From NCBI GenBank assembly GCA_022824395.1, contig JAJDZX010000040.1:1-64000 (forward strand): 64,000 nt of DNA, read 5' to 3'. The position numbers and the translations under genes were made by a program. Shown in pieces: positions 46,029-54,963 of this stretch. Numbering within the stretch: position 1 is the first letter of the stretch; the number at the start of each line of letters is the position of its first letter. Origin of the DNA: Alphaproteobacteria bacterium (GTDB taxonomy: Bacteria; Pseudomonadota; Alphaproteobacteria; TMED109). The notes beneath the pieces are model-generated. The model did not search any database and was not told the DNA's origin. It saw nothing but the letters and a program-made list of their open reading frames with translations.

Positions 46029-47084
46029 ATGTCCGACCACGCGATCCGCCACAGGGAACGCACCTACCCGCCGCCCTATCCGGACGGCTGGTACCGGGTG
46101 GCGGCGTCCAGGGACGTCAGGCCCGGCGAGGTGCGGCACGTCCGGTGCGTGGGCGAGCAGATCGCCCTGTTCCGCAGCACGACGGACGCACGGATCGCGG
46201 CGCTCGACGCGTTCTGCCCCCATCAGGGCGCCAACCTGGCCGATGGCGTGGTCAAGGGGGACCGGTTGCAGTGCCCCTTCCACGGCTGGCAACTGGACGG
46301 GCACGGGCGGATTCGCTCCCACCCGCGCGCCGCTGACCAACCGCACGCTCACCGGCATTGGGAAGCGATCGACTACTACGGGATGGTCATGATGTACCGC
46401 TCGGCGCGCCCCGGCGCGCGGGCACCCTACCGGCTTCCGCCGCTGGCGAAGATCGACAGCCGGCAGCTTGTCCTGCGCGGCCAGCACGACGCGGGCGAGG
46501 TGGACATGCACATCATTGAATTTGCCGAGAACAGCGTGGACTTCCAGCATTTTCCGGAGCTGCACGGCGTGATGCGTATTCCCTGGACCAGCATCAGGCT
46601 GCCCTGGATCAGGATTCTCCACGAGCCATCGTGGTCCCTCGACGACACGCAGGAGCACGTCTCCTACTTCGGGGACGAGGCGACGCTGGAGATCGGAGGG
46701 CGGGTCTGCGAACGGACGAGATCCCGGGCGCTGATCACCTTTCTGGGCCCCGGCAGCATCGTGAAGTTCGATTTCTCCGTCCCGCAGATCGGGGATGTCA
46801 CCATGTTCCAGACCCACACACCCGTGGCAGCGCTCAAGCAGCGCGTGACCTTCCGCTGGTTTGCCGCCCGGCGCGTACCGCGAATACTGGTCTCCTACGT
46901 GGTCGGCAACTGGATCTCGCAGTGGCGGCAGGACGTGGCGATCTGGAAACGGAAAATCTACCGGCCGCATCCCGCACGGCCCGTGGATGACGGACCCAGG
47001 GGCGTGATGCACAGGTGGTACCGGCAGTTTTACCCCGACGACCCGGTTCCGAACCTGGCCGGAGGCTCTGACCATGGCAGCTGA
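46029..47084 (+). CDS. Rieske oxygenase of the DAF-36/Neverland (cholesterol 7-desaturase-like) type
   Basis: 351 aa. After an opener RTYPPPYPDGWYRVAAS, like the Neverland/DAF-36 N terminus, the 2Fe-2S Rieske cluster is C63-P-H65 and C82-P-F-H85 (CPHQGANL, CPFHGW). The mononuclear iron site is seen at D171-F-Q-H174 and H179 (ENSVDFQHFPELHG), the pattern of the sterol and steroid Rieske oxygenases (DAF-36, KshA, SdmA). The final third contains a hydrophobic segment (ILVSYVVGNWISQW). DAF-36 converts cholesterol to 7-dehydrocholesterol; here the substrate is inferred. It overlaps the sterol-methyltransferase-like gene by 11 bases, and no reductase partner lies nearby. Confidence 0.85.
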   Translation: MSDHAIRHRERTYPPPYPDGWYRVAASRDVRPGEVRHVRCVGEQIALFRSTTDARIAALDAFCPHQGANLADGVVKGDRLQCPFHGWQLDGHGRIRSHPRAADQPHAHRHWEAIDYYGMVMMYRSARPGARAPYRLPPLAKIDSRQLVLRGQHDAGEVDMHIIEFAENSVDFQHFPELHGVMRIPWTSIRLPWIRILHEPSWSLDDTQEHVSYFGDEATLEIGGRVCERTRSRALITFLGPGSIVKFDFSVPQIGDVTMFQTHTPVAALKQRVTFRWFAARRVPRILVSYVVGNWISQWRQDVAIWKRKIYRPHPARPVDDGPRGVMHRWYRQFYPDDPVPNLAGGSDHGS

Positions 47085-48075
47085 CTTCCACAATCCCATT
47101 TCCCGGGCGATCCGGCCCGAGGACACGGCCGACACGCTGTCCAGGTACCGCCGCAGCCAGGAGCGGGGCAGGGACGATTACGCCCGGATGGTGGAGGGGT
47201 TCTACGACCTGATTACGGACTTCTACGAGTACGGATGGGGTCAGTCATTCCACTTCGCGCCGGGGAGGGACGGTGCGTCGTTTGAGGAATCCCTCGCCGC
47301 CCACCAGCAATTTCTGGGCGAGGCCCTTGGCTTGCGGCCGGGCATGACGGTGCTGGATATCGGCTGCGGGGTCGGCGGGCCCCAACGCGCCATCGCGAGC
47401 AGGTTCGGCGCCTCGATCACGGGCCTCAACATCAGCGAATATCAGGTCGGGAAGTGCTCCGAGTACAACCGGAAGGCCGGCATGGACCACCTCTGCAGCG
47501 TCGTGCATGGCGATTTCATGGCCATCCCGGCGGAGGCCCAGACCTTCGATGCGGCCTACCATATCGAGGCCTTTCCACATGCACCGAACAAGGTGGCGGC
47601 CTACGCCGAGGTGTTTCGGGTCCTGCGGCCGGGCGCGGTCTTCGCCGGCTTCGAGTGGTGCATGACCCCCTTGTACGACGGCGCCAACCCGGAACACCGG
47701 GAGCTCAAGCAGCGGGTCGAATACGGCAACGCGTTGCCGGAAATCGCTTCCTTCACGGACGTCACTGACGGTCTGCAGGCGGCCGGTTTCGAGGTGATCG
47801 AGGTGCGTGACCACGCCTTGGGCGACGACGTGGAGCGGCCGTGGTATCGACCGCTGGAAGGCGGTGCCCTGAAGCTCAGGAACCTGCCGAGGACAGCTCT
47901 GGGTCGGAAAATCACCACGGCGGCGCTCCGCGTCCTGGAGGGAGTGCGCGCCGTACCCGAGGGATCGTTCAAGGTACAGGAACTTCTCAACGTGGCGGCG
48001 GACAACCTGGTGGCCGCAGGGCGGCTGGGAATCTTTACGCCGATGTACTTCCACAAGGCTCGCAAGCCGGGTTAG
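47074..48075 (+). CDS. Sterol C-24 methyltransferase-like SAM enzyme (ERG6/SMT type)
   Basis: 333 aa with the conserved SMT blocks in order: YEYGWGQSFHF (51-61), the SAM motif LDIGCGVGGP (94-103), IEAFPHAP (164-171, IEATCHAP in ERG6), FEWCMT (193-198) and PEHR (206-209), then DDVERPWYRPLEG and a C terminus of the eukaryotic SMT type (EGSFKVQELLNVAADNLVAA, FTPMYFHKARKP). SMTs methylate the sterol side chain at C-24 using SAM. Bacterial copies are known from uncultured bacteria, including sponge-associated ones. The 11-base overlap with the Rieske gene strongly suggests one pathway. No tail for membrane anchoring is evident. Confidence 0.88.
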   Translation: MAADFHNPISRAIRPEDTADTLSRYRRSQERGRDDYARMVEGFYDLITDFYEYGWGQSFHFAPGRDGASFEESLAAHQQFLGEALGLRPGMTVLDIGCGVGGPQRAIASRFGASITGLNISEYQVGKCSEYNRKAGMDHLCSVVHGDFMAIPAEAQTFDAAYHIEAFPHAPNKVAAYAEVFRVLRPGAVFAGFEWCMTPLYDGANPEHRELKQRVEYGNALPEIASFTDVTDGLQAAGFEVIEVRDHALGDDVERPWYRPLEGGALKLRNLPRTALGRKITTAALRVLEGVRAVPEGSFKVQELLNVAADNLVAAGRLGIFTPMYFHKARKPG

Positions 48076-48098
48076 TACGTGCGCCGCACCGGCGACCG

Positions 48099-49139
48099 TC
48101 AGGCTGACGACGTGTCGGGACCCCGGATGCGGTAGGTTCTGGCTGCGGTGTCATGGAACAGCGCCCGTTTCTCGTCCTCGGAATACTGCGCCACCAGCCG
48201 CTTGAAGGAGTTCCACAACACCGTGTAGCTGCAACTGACCTTGTCGACCGGAAAGTTCGATTCGAACATGCAGCGTTCGACGCCGAAGAACTCGATCGTC
48301 GTTTCGTAGTAGCGACGCGTCGCCGCCATCAGCTCCCGGCTGTCGGGCGGGCGGCCTCGAACGTGCCACCCGAAGCCGTTCACCTCCATGTTGATCCCGC
48401 CAAGCTTGGCCACGACGTTCGGACACTGCGCGAGTTCCGCGATTCGCCCGCGCCAGGCATCGAAGACCTCGTCCGCCCGGTCCGCGTACGGCCCCACGCC
48501 GAGCGGCCCGCCAAAGTGATCGAGGATCACCGTCTGGTCCGGAAAGGCCCGCGCCAGGTCCACGGCTTCCGCCAACTGCGGGTGATAACACCACAGATCG
48601 AACGTGAGGCCCCGTGGCGCCAGGTGGCGGAAGCCGGCACGAAAGCCGTCGCTCGTCATCAGGCCGGGGGGCGGTGCTGCCCGCGCGACCGGGAGCTCCG
48701 GGCTCCCGTCCCACGCGACCACGTGGCGGATACCCCGGAACCGCGCCGGGCTGGCCTCGAGCTGGGCGTCCAGCGTGGCCGCCACCTGGTCGCCCTCGTC
48801 GAGGGCCGCCGTCCCCACGATGGCGGCAGCGACCCGGGTCTCGCCGTAGAGCCCCGAGGCCGCCATGGCCGCCAGGCCGTTCACGAATTCCGTCTCCCCC
48901 ACAACCCGCGTCCGTGGTTCCCCGCCGCGCCGATACATGGCGCCGCACTCGACGTAGACGGTGCTGACCACCCTGTGGCCGCCGCTCAGGTCCGCCAGGA
49001 GCTCGTCCAGCAGATAGCGGGGCTGCACCATCGCATCGCGGCGGTCCCAGAAGTGATGATGGGGATCGCAGATCGGGAGCTCGGGCTCCAGTGCCTGCTC
49101 CTGGACCAGGCCGAGCCAACGGTCGTTCTTCGCCTGCAT
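48099..49139 (-). CDS. Amidohydrolase 2 family metal-dependent hydrolase
   Basis: 346 aa, TIM-barrel hydrolase. The metal motif lies in CDPHHHFWDRRDA (HxH, ~25-30), with further ligand positions in VILDHFGGPLG and SNFPVDK (final aspartate). Members hydrolyse lactones or decarboxylate aromatic acids (for example LigI-type). It is convergent with the sterol-methyltransferase-like gene, 23 bases apart, and divergent from nothing obvious. A link to sterols cannot be claimed. The ATG at 49139 fits the family start. Confidence 0.9.
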   Translation of the reverse strand: MQAKNDRWLGLVQEQALEPELPICDPHHHFWDRRDAMVQPRYLLDELLADLSGGHRVVSTVYVECGAMYRRGGEPRTRVVGETEFVNGLAAMAASGLYGETRVAAAIVGTAALDEGDQVAATLDAQLEASPARFRGIRHVVAWDGSPELPVARAAPPPGLMTSDGFRAGFRHLAPRGLTFDLWCYHPQLAEAVDLARAFPDQTVILDHFGGPLGVGPYADRADEVFDAWRGRIAELAQCPNVVAKLGGINMEVNGFGWHVRGRPPDSRELMAATRRYYETTIEFFGVERCMFESNFPVDKVSCSYTVLWNSFKRLVAQYSEDEKRALFHDTAARTYRIRGPDTSSA

Positions 49140-49294
49140 GAGCTTGATGTCCTGACCGCTGTCGCCGAGACGGCAAGGTCGGCAAGTCTACAGGTGGCGG
49201 CCTGAGAAGCGGGGAAAGGCGAGCGAAACCGCGTGGAATACCGTTGGCCCGCCCGCTCGCCGGCACGACAGCGGTTTTGGCAGGCGGGCGCCGA

Positions 49295-50506
49295 TCACGA
49301 CGCTGTTCGGCGTGGCTTCAGGAGCATCGGCCCGTATTCGCCGACGTACCCGAGGAAGGCGGCGATCCACGCCGCACCCGCCAGCATGGATAGCTCCGGG
49401 CCCCAGGCGGGCACCAGGGAAGCGCCGATCCGCGCCGTGGCCGCCAGCAAGACCAAGAGGTAGATGATCACCGTAAAGCGCGACGCGCGAAGCGGTCGAC
49501 CGGTGTGGCCGAGACTCGCCCGCGTCATGACTGCCAGGGTCATGGTGCCGAAGGCGCCAACCGTCCAGGCATGGACGGCGGCACGATGGGCGGTTTCCAG
49601 GCCCGCGAGTTCCGCCCAGCCCGCCAGCGCAAAGCCCACCGGCACGAACAGGTACGCCCCGTGCAGGACCGACACCAGGGGGTCGGTCATCGTCCGGTGC
49701 GGTCGCCACCGCAGCTGCCGGCCCAGATGCAGAGCCGCCGCTACCAGCAGGACCGCTCCGGCGATGCCGGGGGAGATCATCCGTCCGTCGCCGACCCACA
49801 GCACGAGCCCCAGCAGGCCGATCCCGATAGCGACGGAATCGTAGGGTGAGAACGGCGCGGGCAGCACCGCCTCGCCCTTCGCCTTCAGCCAGTTCGCCGT
49901 GAAGCTCGGGACGATCCGGCCCGCAATCAGAGTCAGCAGGAGGAGGACCGACGCGATGGCCATCCGGCCGCCGATTGCTGGATCGGCGCCGCGCCAGACT
50001 TCCCAGGCATAGACCGTTTCCGATCCGGCGAACACGGCGAGCAGGCCCACGACCTTGAGGTTTCGCCAATTCCGCCCGGCGATGATCTCCCGTCCTACAA
50101 CAGCCACCACGGCCACGGGGAACGCGACGGAGAGTGCCATCGCGAGCGGGTAGCCGGGGATGAATGAAAAATTGACAGCGAGGCGTCCCACCACCCACAA
50201 CCCGAAGAGAGCGAAGAGGAGCCAGCCCGCCACGGGCGGCCGACGCGTCCAGCCCGAGACGGCGGTGAGCAGAAAACCGGTGACGGGCGCCGCGACGTAG
50301 CCGAACAGGAGTTCATGGGCGTGCCAGGCGACTGGCGGAAACGATATCGGAACGCTCAGCAAACCCCGGTACATGAGGAGCCACAGGCCCATCATGAGCG
50401 CTGCGTACAGCGAACCGAACAAGAAGAACGGGCGGAATCCAGCACTGAACAGGGCCGGCCCGGGCCACGTGAGGCGTGGCCGGCGCAAGGCAGCGGGCGC
50501 GTTCAC
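49295..50506 (-). CDS. nnrS: NnrS family heme-copper membrane protein
   Basis: 403 aa with about 12 membrane helices. NnrS features: FSAGFRPFFLFGSLYAALMM near the N terminus, WHAHELLFGYVAAPVTGFLL, VSGWTRRPPVAGWLL and HAWTVGAFGTMTLAVMTRAS with LGHTGRPL. In Rhodobacter and Vibrio NnrS is a heme- and copper-containing protein that protects cells from nitrosative stress by limiting iron-nitrosyl formation. No denitrification gene is present in the window, so it may serve stress defence alone. 155 bases of non-coding DNA separate it from the amidohydrolase gene. Confidence 0.92.
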   Translation of the reverse strand: MNAPAALRRPRLTWPGPALFSAGFRPFFLFGSLYAALMMGLWLLMYRGLLSVPISFPPVAWHAHELLFGYVAAPVTGFLLTAVSGWTRRPPVAGWLLFALFGLWVVGRLAVNFSFIPGYPLAMALSVAFPVAVVAVVGREIIAGRNWRNLKVVGLLAVFAGSETVYAWEVWRGADPAIGGRMAIASVLLLLTLIAGRIVPSFTANWLKAKGEAVLPAPFSPYDSVAIGIGLLGLVLWVGDGRMISPGIAGAVLLVAAALHLGRQLRWRPHRTMTDPLVSVLHGAYLFVPVGFALAGWAELAGLETAHRAAVHAWTVGAFGTMTLAVMTRASLGHTGRPLRASRFTVIIYLLVLLAATARIGASLVPAWGPELSMLAGAAWIAAFLGYVGEYGPMLLKPRRTAS

Positions 50507-50581
50507 AGGCGGGGCCGGGGACCGCCTGCGCGGACGGTTCGGTCAGGAGTTCGGCGTATCAAGGGACCCTGCTTCGGACCG

Positions 50582-51147
50582 TCACGGCCAACTGGTCTCG
50601 AACCACGGCAGGTGTAAATTCCGCGGGACGCGAACGCCGGTTCCACACCTCCGCATCAGTCGATGACAATCCACGGTACGCCCTCCGACGGATCGCTCAC
50701 GGCGCGGTGCCCGACGATGTAGCAAGTAGAGGCTGGTCGGTACGAAATCCAGGCGCGCATTTCCCGGCCACCGTACGTCACCTTCCATCATTGTTCGGGT
50801 GGTCACGAGCGGTACCACGTCGGGGCGCCAGCCCGTGAAAGCCCACAGGCTCTTCAGTTCGTTCGCGCTCTGGACGTGGCGATCAGCCCATTTGACCTCG
50901 ACGCACCACGAGGGCCGCTGCCGCCTGTCGAGGTGGACGATGTCCACTTCACCGTTTCTCCACCGCGCATGGTGAAGGGCGAGATTTGCGTGAAACCACT
51001 GGGCGAAGACAGTCGTCTCGGCGAGCGGCCCCATTTCTTCGTCGTCATCCGTGACCGGGCCGAACAGCGCACTCCGCAATGCCGGGGTGGTGACATACAC
51101 CTTGAAGTGCGTTGCGCGTTTGAAGCGGCCGGCATTCCACGGGTGTC
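50582..51147 (-). pseudogene. Remnant of an AAA-type ATPase with DUF4143 domain (C-terminal part)
   Basis: The frame reads FKVYVTTPALRSALFGPV, then DDDEEMGPLAETTVFAQWFH, GEVDIVHLDRRQRPSWCVEV and KWADRH, which are the C-terminal DUF4143 blocks of bacterial ATPases. It opens just after an in-frame stop near 51146, and the P-loop half is missing, so it is a fragment. After ~residue 115 the sequence no longer matches the domain. It is the first of several broken mobile or defence-type genes in this stretch. Confidence 0.65.
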
Positions 51148-51419
51148 AATTAAGGAAAGTCAACTTATCTTCCCTTCCCGAACCCCGATACCGAACGCAA
51201 ACTCCGCGGGTTGCAGCCGTCGCTTCCCGGACGCGAGGCGCTTCTGGGGCGCAGTCAGGCTGACGATGCATGCGCCGTGGCCGTCATTGGCGGCCGGCCT
51301 GCGGGTCAACCGGTAGCCCGGCGATGACCGGAATCCGGATGCCGGCATGGTTGTGGCGACGGCACCAACTACTCACCTGCCGCATCGGTGATGCACTTCC
51401 TGCCAGTGTCCGCTATCGC

Positions 51420-51683
51420 ATGAAGCCGATGGAGCGGTTCCTGACGGTCGATGAGACGGCGCGACTCAATGCCGTGCTCACCCGCCGCGCGTTCCGGCGC
51501 CCGGACATCGTCGCCATCGTCCGGCTGCTGGTGCTGACCCGGTGCCGCTTCGGCGAGGACGCCTCGCTCAAATGGGACTGGACCAGGGACAGGCGCATCC
51601 ATCTGCCCCAATCGAAGTCGGGCCCGCGCCCGGTGCCGCTCGGCGCGGCCGCGCGAGCACGTATTGAGCATCCATTGACCTGA
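51420..51683 (+). pseudogene. Tyrosine recombinase (phage integrase) fragment
   Basis: Residues after the ATG at 51420 read MKPMERFLTVDETARLNAVL, then VRLLVLTRCRFGEDASLKWD and HLPQSKSGPRPVPLG, matching the start of the catalytic domain (ERFLSxxELxxL, LLLLTGCRxGEILxLxWxDVD, LPxSKTGPRxVPL). The arginine of the RHRY set is present in TRCRFGE, but the frame stops before the HxxR and tyrosine parts. A truncated, inactive integrase is the best reading. Confidence 0.65.
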
Positions 51684-51771
51684 ACTTCAAACTTAAGGCG
51701 TTCTGCGGGGCGACGGCTGATGAACCAGCCCCCAACGCGCCAAAGCAATGAAGGCGGAAGAAAATCGGGTG

Positions 51772-51978
51772 TCATGCCCAGTCTGTGCCCCTCCAGCCCA
51801 AAATGCTGAGTTCTTCCACGAGCAACCGACCGCTCAGGAGAATTTCTTGCACATATTGGGCAGAGAGTCCCTCGGCGGCGGCGGTCCGTTCGCGGACTTC
51901 GGAAAGCGGCGGCTCCCCACCACCGGCAAACGCCTTGAGGGCAGGGAGCATCAGCGATTGGAAATCAGGGACGGGCAT
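51772..51978 (-). pseudogene. Mrr-like restriction protein, N-terminal domain fragment
   Basis: About 68 residues starting MPVPDFQSLMLPALKAFAGG, followed by PPLSEVRERTAAAEGLSAQY and EILLSGRLLVEELSILGW. The N-terminal Mrr_N winged-helix pattern (VPDxQxLMLPxLKxLxDG) is clear, but the usual R-V-x-W-A-x-x-L motif and the nuclease domain are absent, and the frame ends shortly after. Its ATG lies inside the higA 3' end (14-base overlap). Probably a decayed type IV restriction gene. Confidence 0.65.
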
Positions 51979-52309
51979 CAGTCGCCGCACCCGTCGCCAC
52001 CGACCGCCGAGGCGTCACGCGCTTTGCAATCTCGCGGCCCGCCGCGATCTCCGCCCGGCGAAGCTCCCAGGTCTTTTGCAGGTTCAACCAGAGTTGCGGC
52101 GTCGTCCCGAAATACCGTGCGAGCCGCAGCGCGGTGTCCGCGCTCACCCCACGCTGGCCGTTCAGGATCATCGTCACCCGGTTCACCGGCACGCCCAGCT
52201 CCTTCGACAGCGCATTGGCGGACAGGCCGAGCTCGTCGAGTTCGCCGCGCAGAATTTCGCCGGGATGCACCGGCTTCATGCCGTTTCTTGCATTCATGTC
52301 AGACTCCAT
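51965..52309 (-). CDS. higA: HigA-type antitoxin (XRE helix-turn-helix)
   Basis: 114 aa. MKPVHPGEILRGELDELGLS leads into an XRE-type helix-turn-helix (NALSKELGVPVNRVTMILNG then QRGVSADTALRLARYFG), the HigA pattern. The ending TPQLWLNLQKTWELRRAE is also typical. HigA neutralises HigB and represses the operon. The gene follows higB with a 4-base overlap, the toxin-first order usual for higBA. The tail of ~20 residues may have changed where it meets the Mrr fragment. Confidence 0.9.
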   Translation of the reverse strand: MESDMNARNGMKPVHPGEILRGELDELGLSANALSKELGVPVNRVTMILNGQRGVSADTALRLARYFGTTPQLWLNLQKTWELRRAEIAAGREIAKRVTPRRSVATGAATDARP

Positions 52310-52587
52310 CAGTGATCATCCACGATCTCCACGTCGCGCGGCCCGTCGTCCGTCCACCGGAAGCAGACGCGCCACTGCGCGTTGATCCGAATGCTGTGCT
52401 CACCGGCGCGGTCGCCCCGCAGCGCTTCCAGCCGGTTGCTCGGCAACGCGGCAAGGTCTCCGAGCGTCTCGGCGCTGTCCAGCAGGAGCAGTCGGCGCAC
52501 CGCCTGATTGGCGAAGCCTTGACACGCTGCGACGCGTCGCCCCTCGAAGAAGCGGCGCGTCTCCCGCTCCTTGAAGCTCCGTATCAT
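52309..52587 (-). CDS. higB: HigB-type toxin (RelE/ParE-fold mRNA interferase)
   Basis: 92 aa. IRSFKERETRRFFEGRRV at the start and SIRINAQWRVCFRWTDDGPR near the end are the HigB signature, including the basic cleft and the RxxWRVCFRW strand; EIVDDH closes the protein. HigB toxins cut ribosome-bound mRNA. Order higB-higA is standard. A palindrome 22 bases upstream of its ATG is the likely HigA operator. The pair appears intact, though it lies in an otherwise decayed stretch. Confidence 0.92.
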   Translation of the reverse strand: MIRSFKERETRRFFEGRRVAACQGFANQAVRRLLLLDSAETLGDLAALPSNRLEALRGDRAGEHSIRINAQWRVCFRWTDDGPRDVEIVDDH

Positions 52588-52608
52588 GCGCGCCGACCGT
52601 AACTCACC

Positions 52609-52623
52609 TTACGTTTTCCGTAA
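52609..52623. promoter_or_regulatory. Probable HigA operator
   Basis: TTACG (52609-52613) and CGTAA (52619-52623) flank TTTTC, a 15-base palindrome that stands out as AT-rich in this GC-rich sequence. It starts 22 bases upstream of the higB ATG, the place where HigA binds in other systems. Binding is inferred. Confidence 0.55.
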
Positions 52624-52955
52624 AGGATGCTGGCGGACCAACTCGTGCTCGCGCTCCTGCAGGCGCGGTGTCCGTGCCCGCCGAGGGTGCAGACCGAGCG
52701 AATGACGCTGCCAGTGCGTGCATCCTTCTGCATTGTGTTGTTACCTCCCGCTTCCTACGCTCCCGCCCGGAAGCCGCGCGGAAGTTCGGGAACCGTTTCC
52801 GGAGGTGCGCAGCGGACGCGGTCGCTCAAGCGCGGCTCGGGATAACTGCCGGTTGCAAATCGGGTTGCTTCGCCTGATCGTTTGAGTGGCCAGGAAGCGG
52901 GATGGAAACGCCCAGCGGCGGTCCGGAGTCACACCTGCCGCAGCAGGCGGAGCGC
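52624..52955. other. Gene-free stretch between higBA and algH
   Basis: 332 bases with no supported gene on either strand. Frames here are short and have no recognisable motif. I see no repeat or RNA structure of note. Confidence 0.45.
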
Positions 52956-53561
52956 TCAGGCGTTCCCGGCCGTCGGCGAAATCCGGTACGGATCGACCGG
53001 CTGACCCGACGCGGTGTCGCCGATCCCGCCGATCGCCCGCTGCCACTTCGCCGAGTGATCCGGCGAAAACACCAGTTCCTCGTCCGCCGCCACGTTGAGC
53101 CAGGAGTTCTGCATGATCTCCTGATCCAACTGGCCGGGTCCCCAGCCGGCATACCCGAACAGGACCAGCGCCCGCCGCGGCCCCTGGCCGTTGGCGATCT
53201 CCCGGAGCACGTCGACGCTCGACGTCAGCAGGATCGATTCCCCGACCCGCTGCGAATTCTCGTACTCCAGGTCGTCGGTGTGCAGCACGTAGCCGCGGTT
53301 CAGCTCGACCGGGCCACCCATGTGGATCTGCACCTGCCCGGCGGCTTCCGTGCCCTCGATGTTCAGGTCGTCCAGGACCTTGTCGAACCGCGGCGAATCC
53401 GCCGGACGGTTGACGACGAGCCCGACCGCGCCTTCGGCCGCATGTGAACAGAGGTAGACGACCGCGCGCTCGAAGAACAGGTCCGTCAGCGACGGCATGG
53501 CCACCAACAGCTGGCCGGCGAGGTGAGACTGGTCCGATGGCTCGGGCGGTGTCGGCGGCAT
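52956..53561 (-). CDS. algH: YqgE/AlgH family protein
   Basis: 201 aa. The family blocks are LAGQLLVAMPSLTDLFFERA, VVYLCSHAAEGAVGLVVNRP, IHMGGPVELNRGYVLHTDD and LVLFGYAGWGPGQLDQEI followed by NSWLNVAADEELVF. Homologues are widespread in proteobacteria. The name AlgH comes from an alginate-regulation phenotype in Pseudomonas; the biochemical role is unknown. No signal peptide; cytoplasmic. The gene is divergent from the SDR gene, with 106 bases between starts. Confidence 0.94.
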   Translation of the reverse strand: MPPTPPEPSDQSHLAGQLLVAMPSLTDLFFERAVVYLCSHAAEGAVGLVVNRPADSPRFDKVLDDLNIEGTEAAGQVQIHMGGPVELNRGYVLHTDDLEYENSQRVGESILLTSSVDVLREIANGQGPRRALVLFGYAGWGPGQLDQEIMQNSWLNVAADEELVFSPDHSAKWQRAIGGIGDTASGQPVDPYRISPTAGNA

Positions 53562-53667
53562 GGCTCAACGCTATTCTTTGTCGGCCCGCTCTGCAACGCA
53601 TCCGCAGGCGGCGGCCGCCATTCGGCCGGGCCCGGAGCGGTCGCCACCCCGTGCTGGAGGTTCACCC

Positions 53668-54342
53668 ATGCCCCGAACTGTGATTACCGGCGCCAGTCGC
53701 GGCATCGGGCGCGCGCTCGCCATCGAGCTCGCCGGGCGCGGGCACGACGTGCTCGCCCTCTGCCGCAAACCGGGCGCGGTCACCGGGCTGGCCGACGTCG
53801 ATCGCGTCACCGTCCGGGGGCTCGATGTCGCCAGCCCCGTCGCCCTCCACTCGTTCGCGACAAGCTTCGACGGCACCATCGACATCCTCGTCAACAACGC
53901 CGGTATTGCCGGCGGCAAGCTTCGGGAGAACCTGTCCGAGGCGGATTTCCGGATGGCCGACGAGGTGTTTCGCGTGAACGCGGTCGCGCCCCTCCTGCTG
54001 ACCCGCCTGCTCGCCGACCGGCTGGCGCCCGGGGCCCTGGTGGTCAACGTGACCTCCCTCATGGGGTCGAACGCGGGGAACACCTCGGGCGGCATGGCGA
54101 TCTATCGGGCGAGCAAGGCGGCCCTCAACAGCATCACCCGCACGCTGGCGGCGGAACTCGGCCCGAACGGCGTCACGGTGCTGGCCGTTCATCCGGGCTG
54201 GGTGCGCACCGACATGGGCGGTCCATCCGCGACCATCGACACCGAGACGTCGGCCCGCGGGATCGGGCAGGTCATCGCCGATGCCGATCCCTCGCGGAAC
54301 GGCGTCTATCTCGACTGGAAGGGCGACCCGCTGCCCTGGTAA
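53668..54342 (+). CDS. Short-chain dehydrogenase/reductase
   Basis: 224 aa from the ATG at 53668. The NAD(P)-binding TGASRGIGRALA (~7-18), the structural NNAGIAGG and the catalytic pair YRASK with the serine in VTSLMGS are all present. Late motif PGWVRTDMGGPSATID is typical of small carbonyl-reductase-like SDRs. The substrate is unknown. It ends 6 bases before the convergent ureG stop, so there is practically no space for a terminator between them. Confidence 0.92.
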   Translation: MPRTVITGASRGIGRALAIELAGRGHDVLALCRKPGAVTGLADVDRVTVRGLDVASPVALHSFATSFDGTIDILVNNAGIAGGKLRENLSEADFRMADEVFRVNAVAPLLLTRLLADRLAPGALVVNVTSLMGSNAGNTSGGMAIYRASKAALNSITRTLAAELGPNGVTVLAVHPGWVRTDMGGPSATIDTETSARGIGQVIADADPSRNGVYLDWKGDPLPW

Positions 54343-54348
54343 CGCGGC

Positions 54349-54959
<611 letters not shown>

Positions 54960-54963
<4 letters not shown>

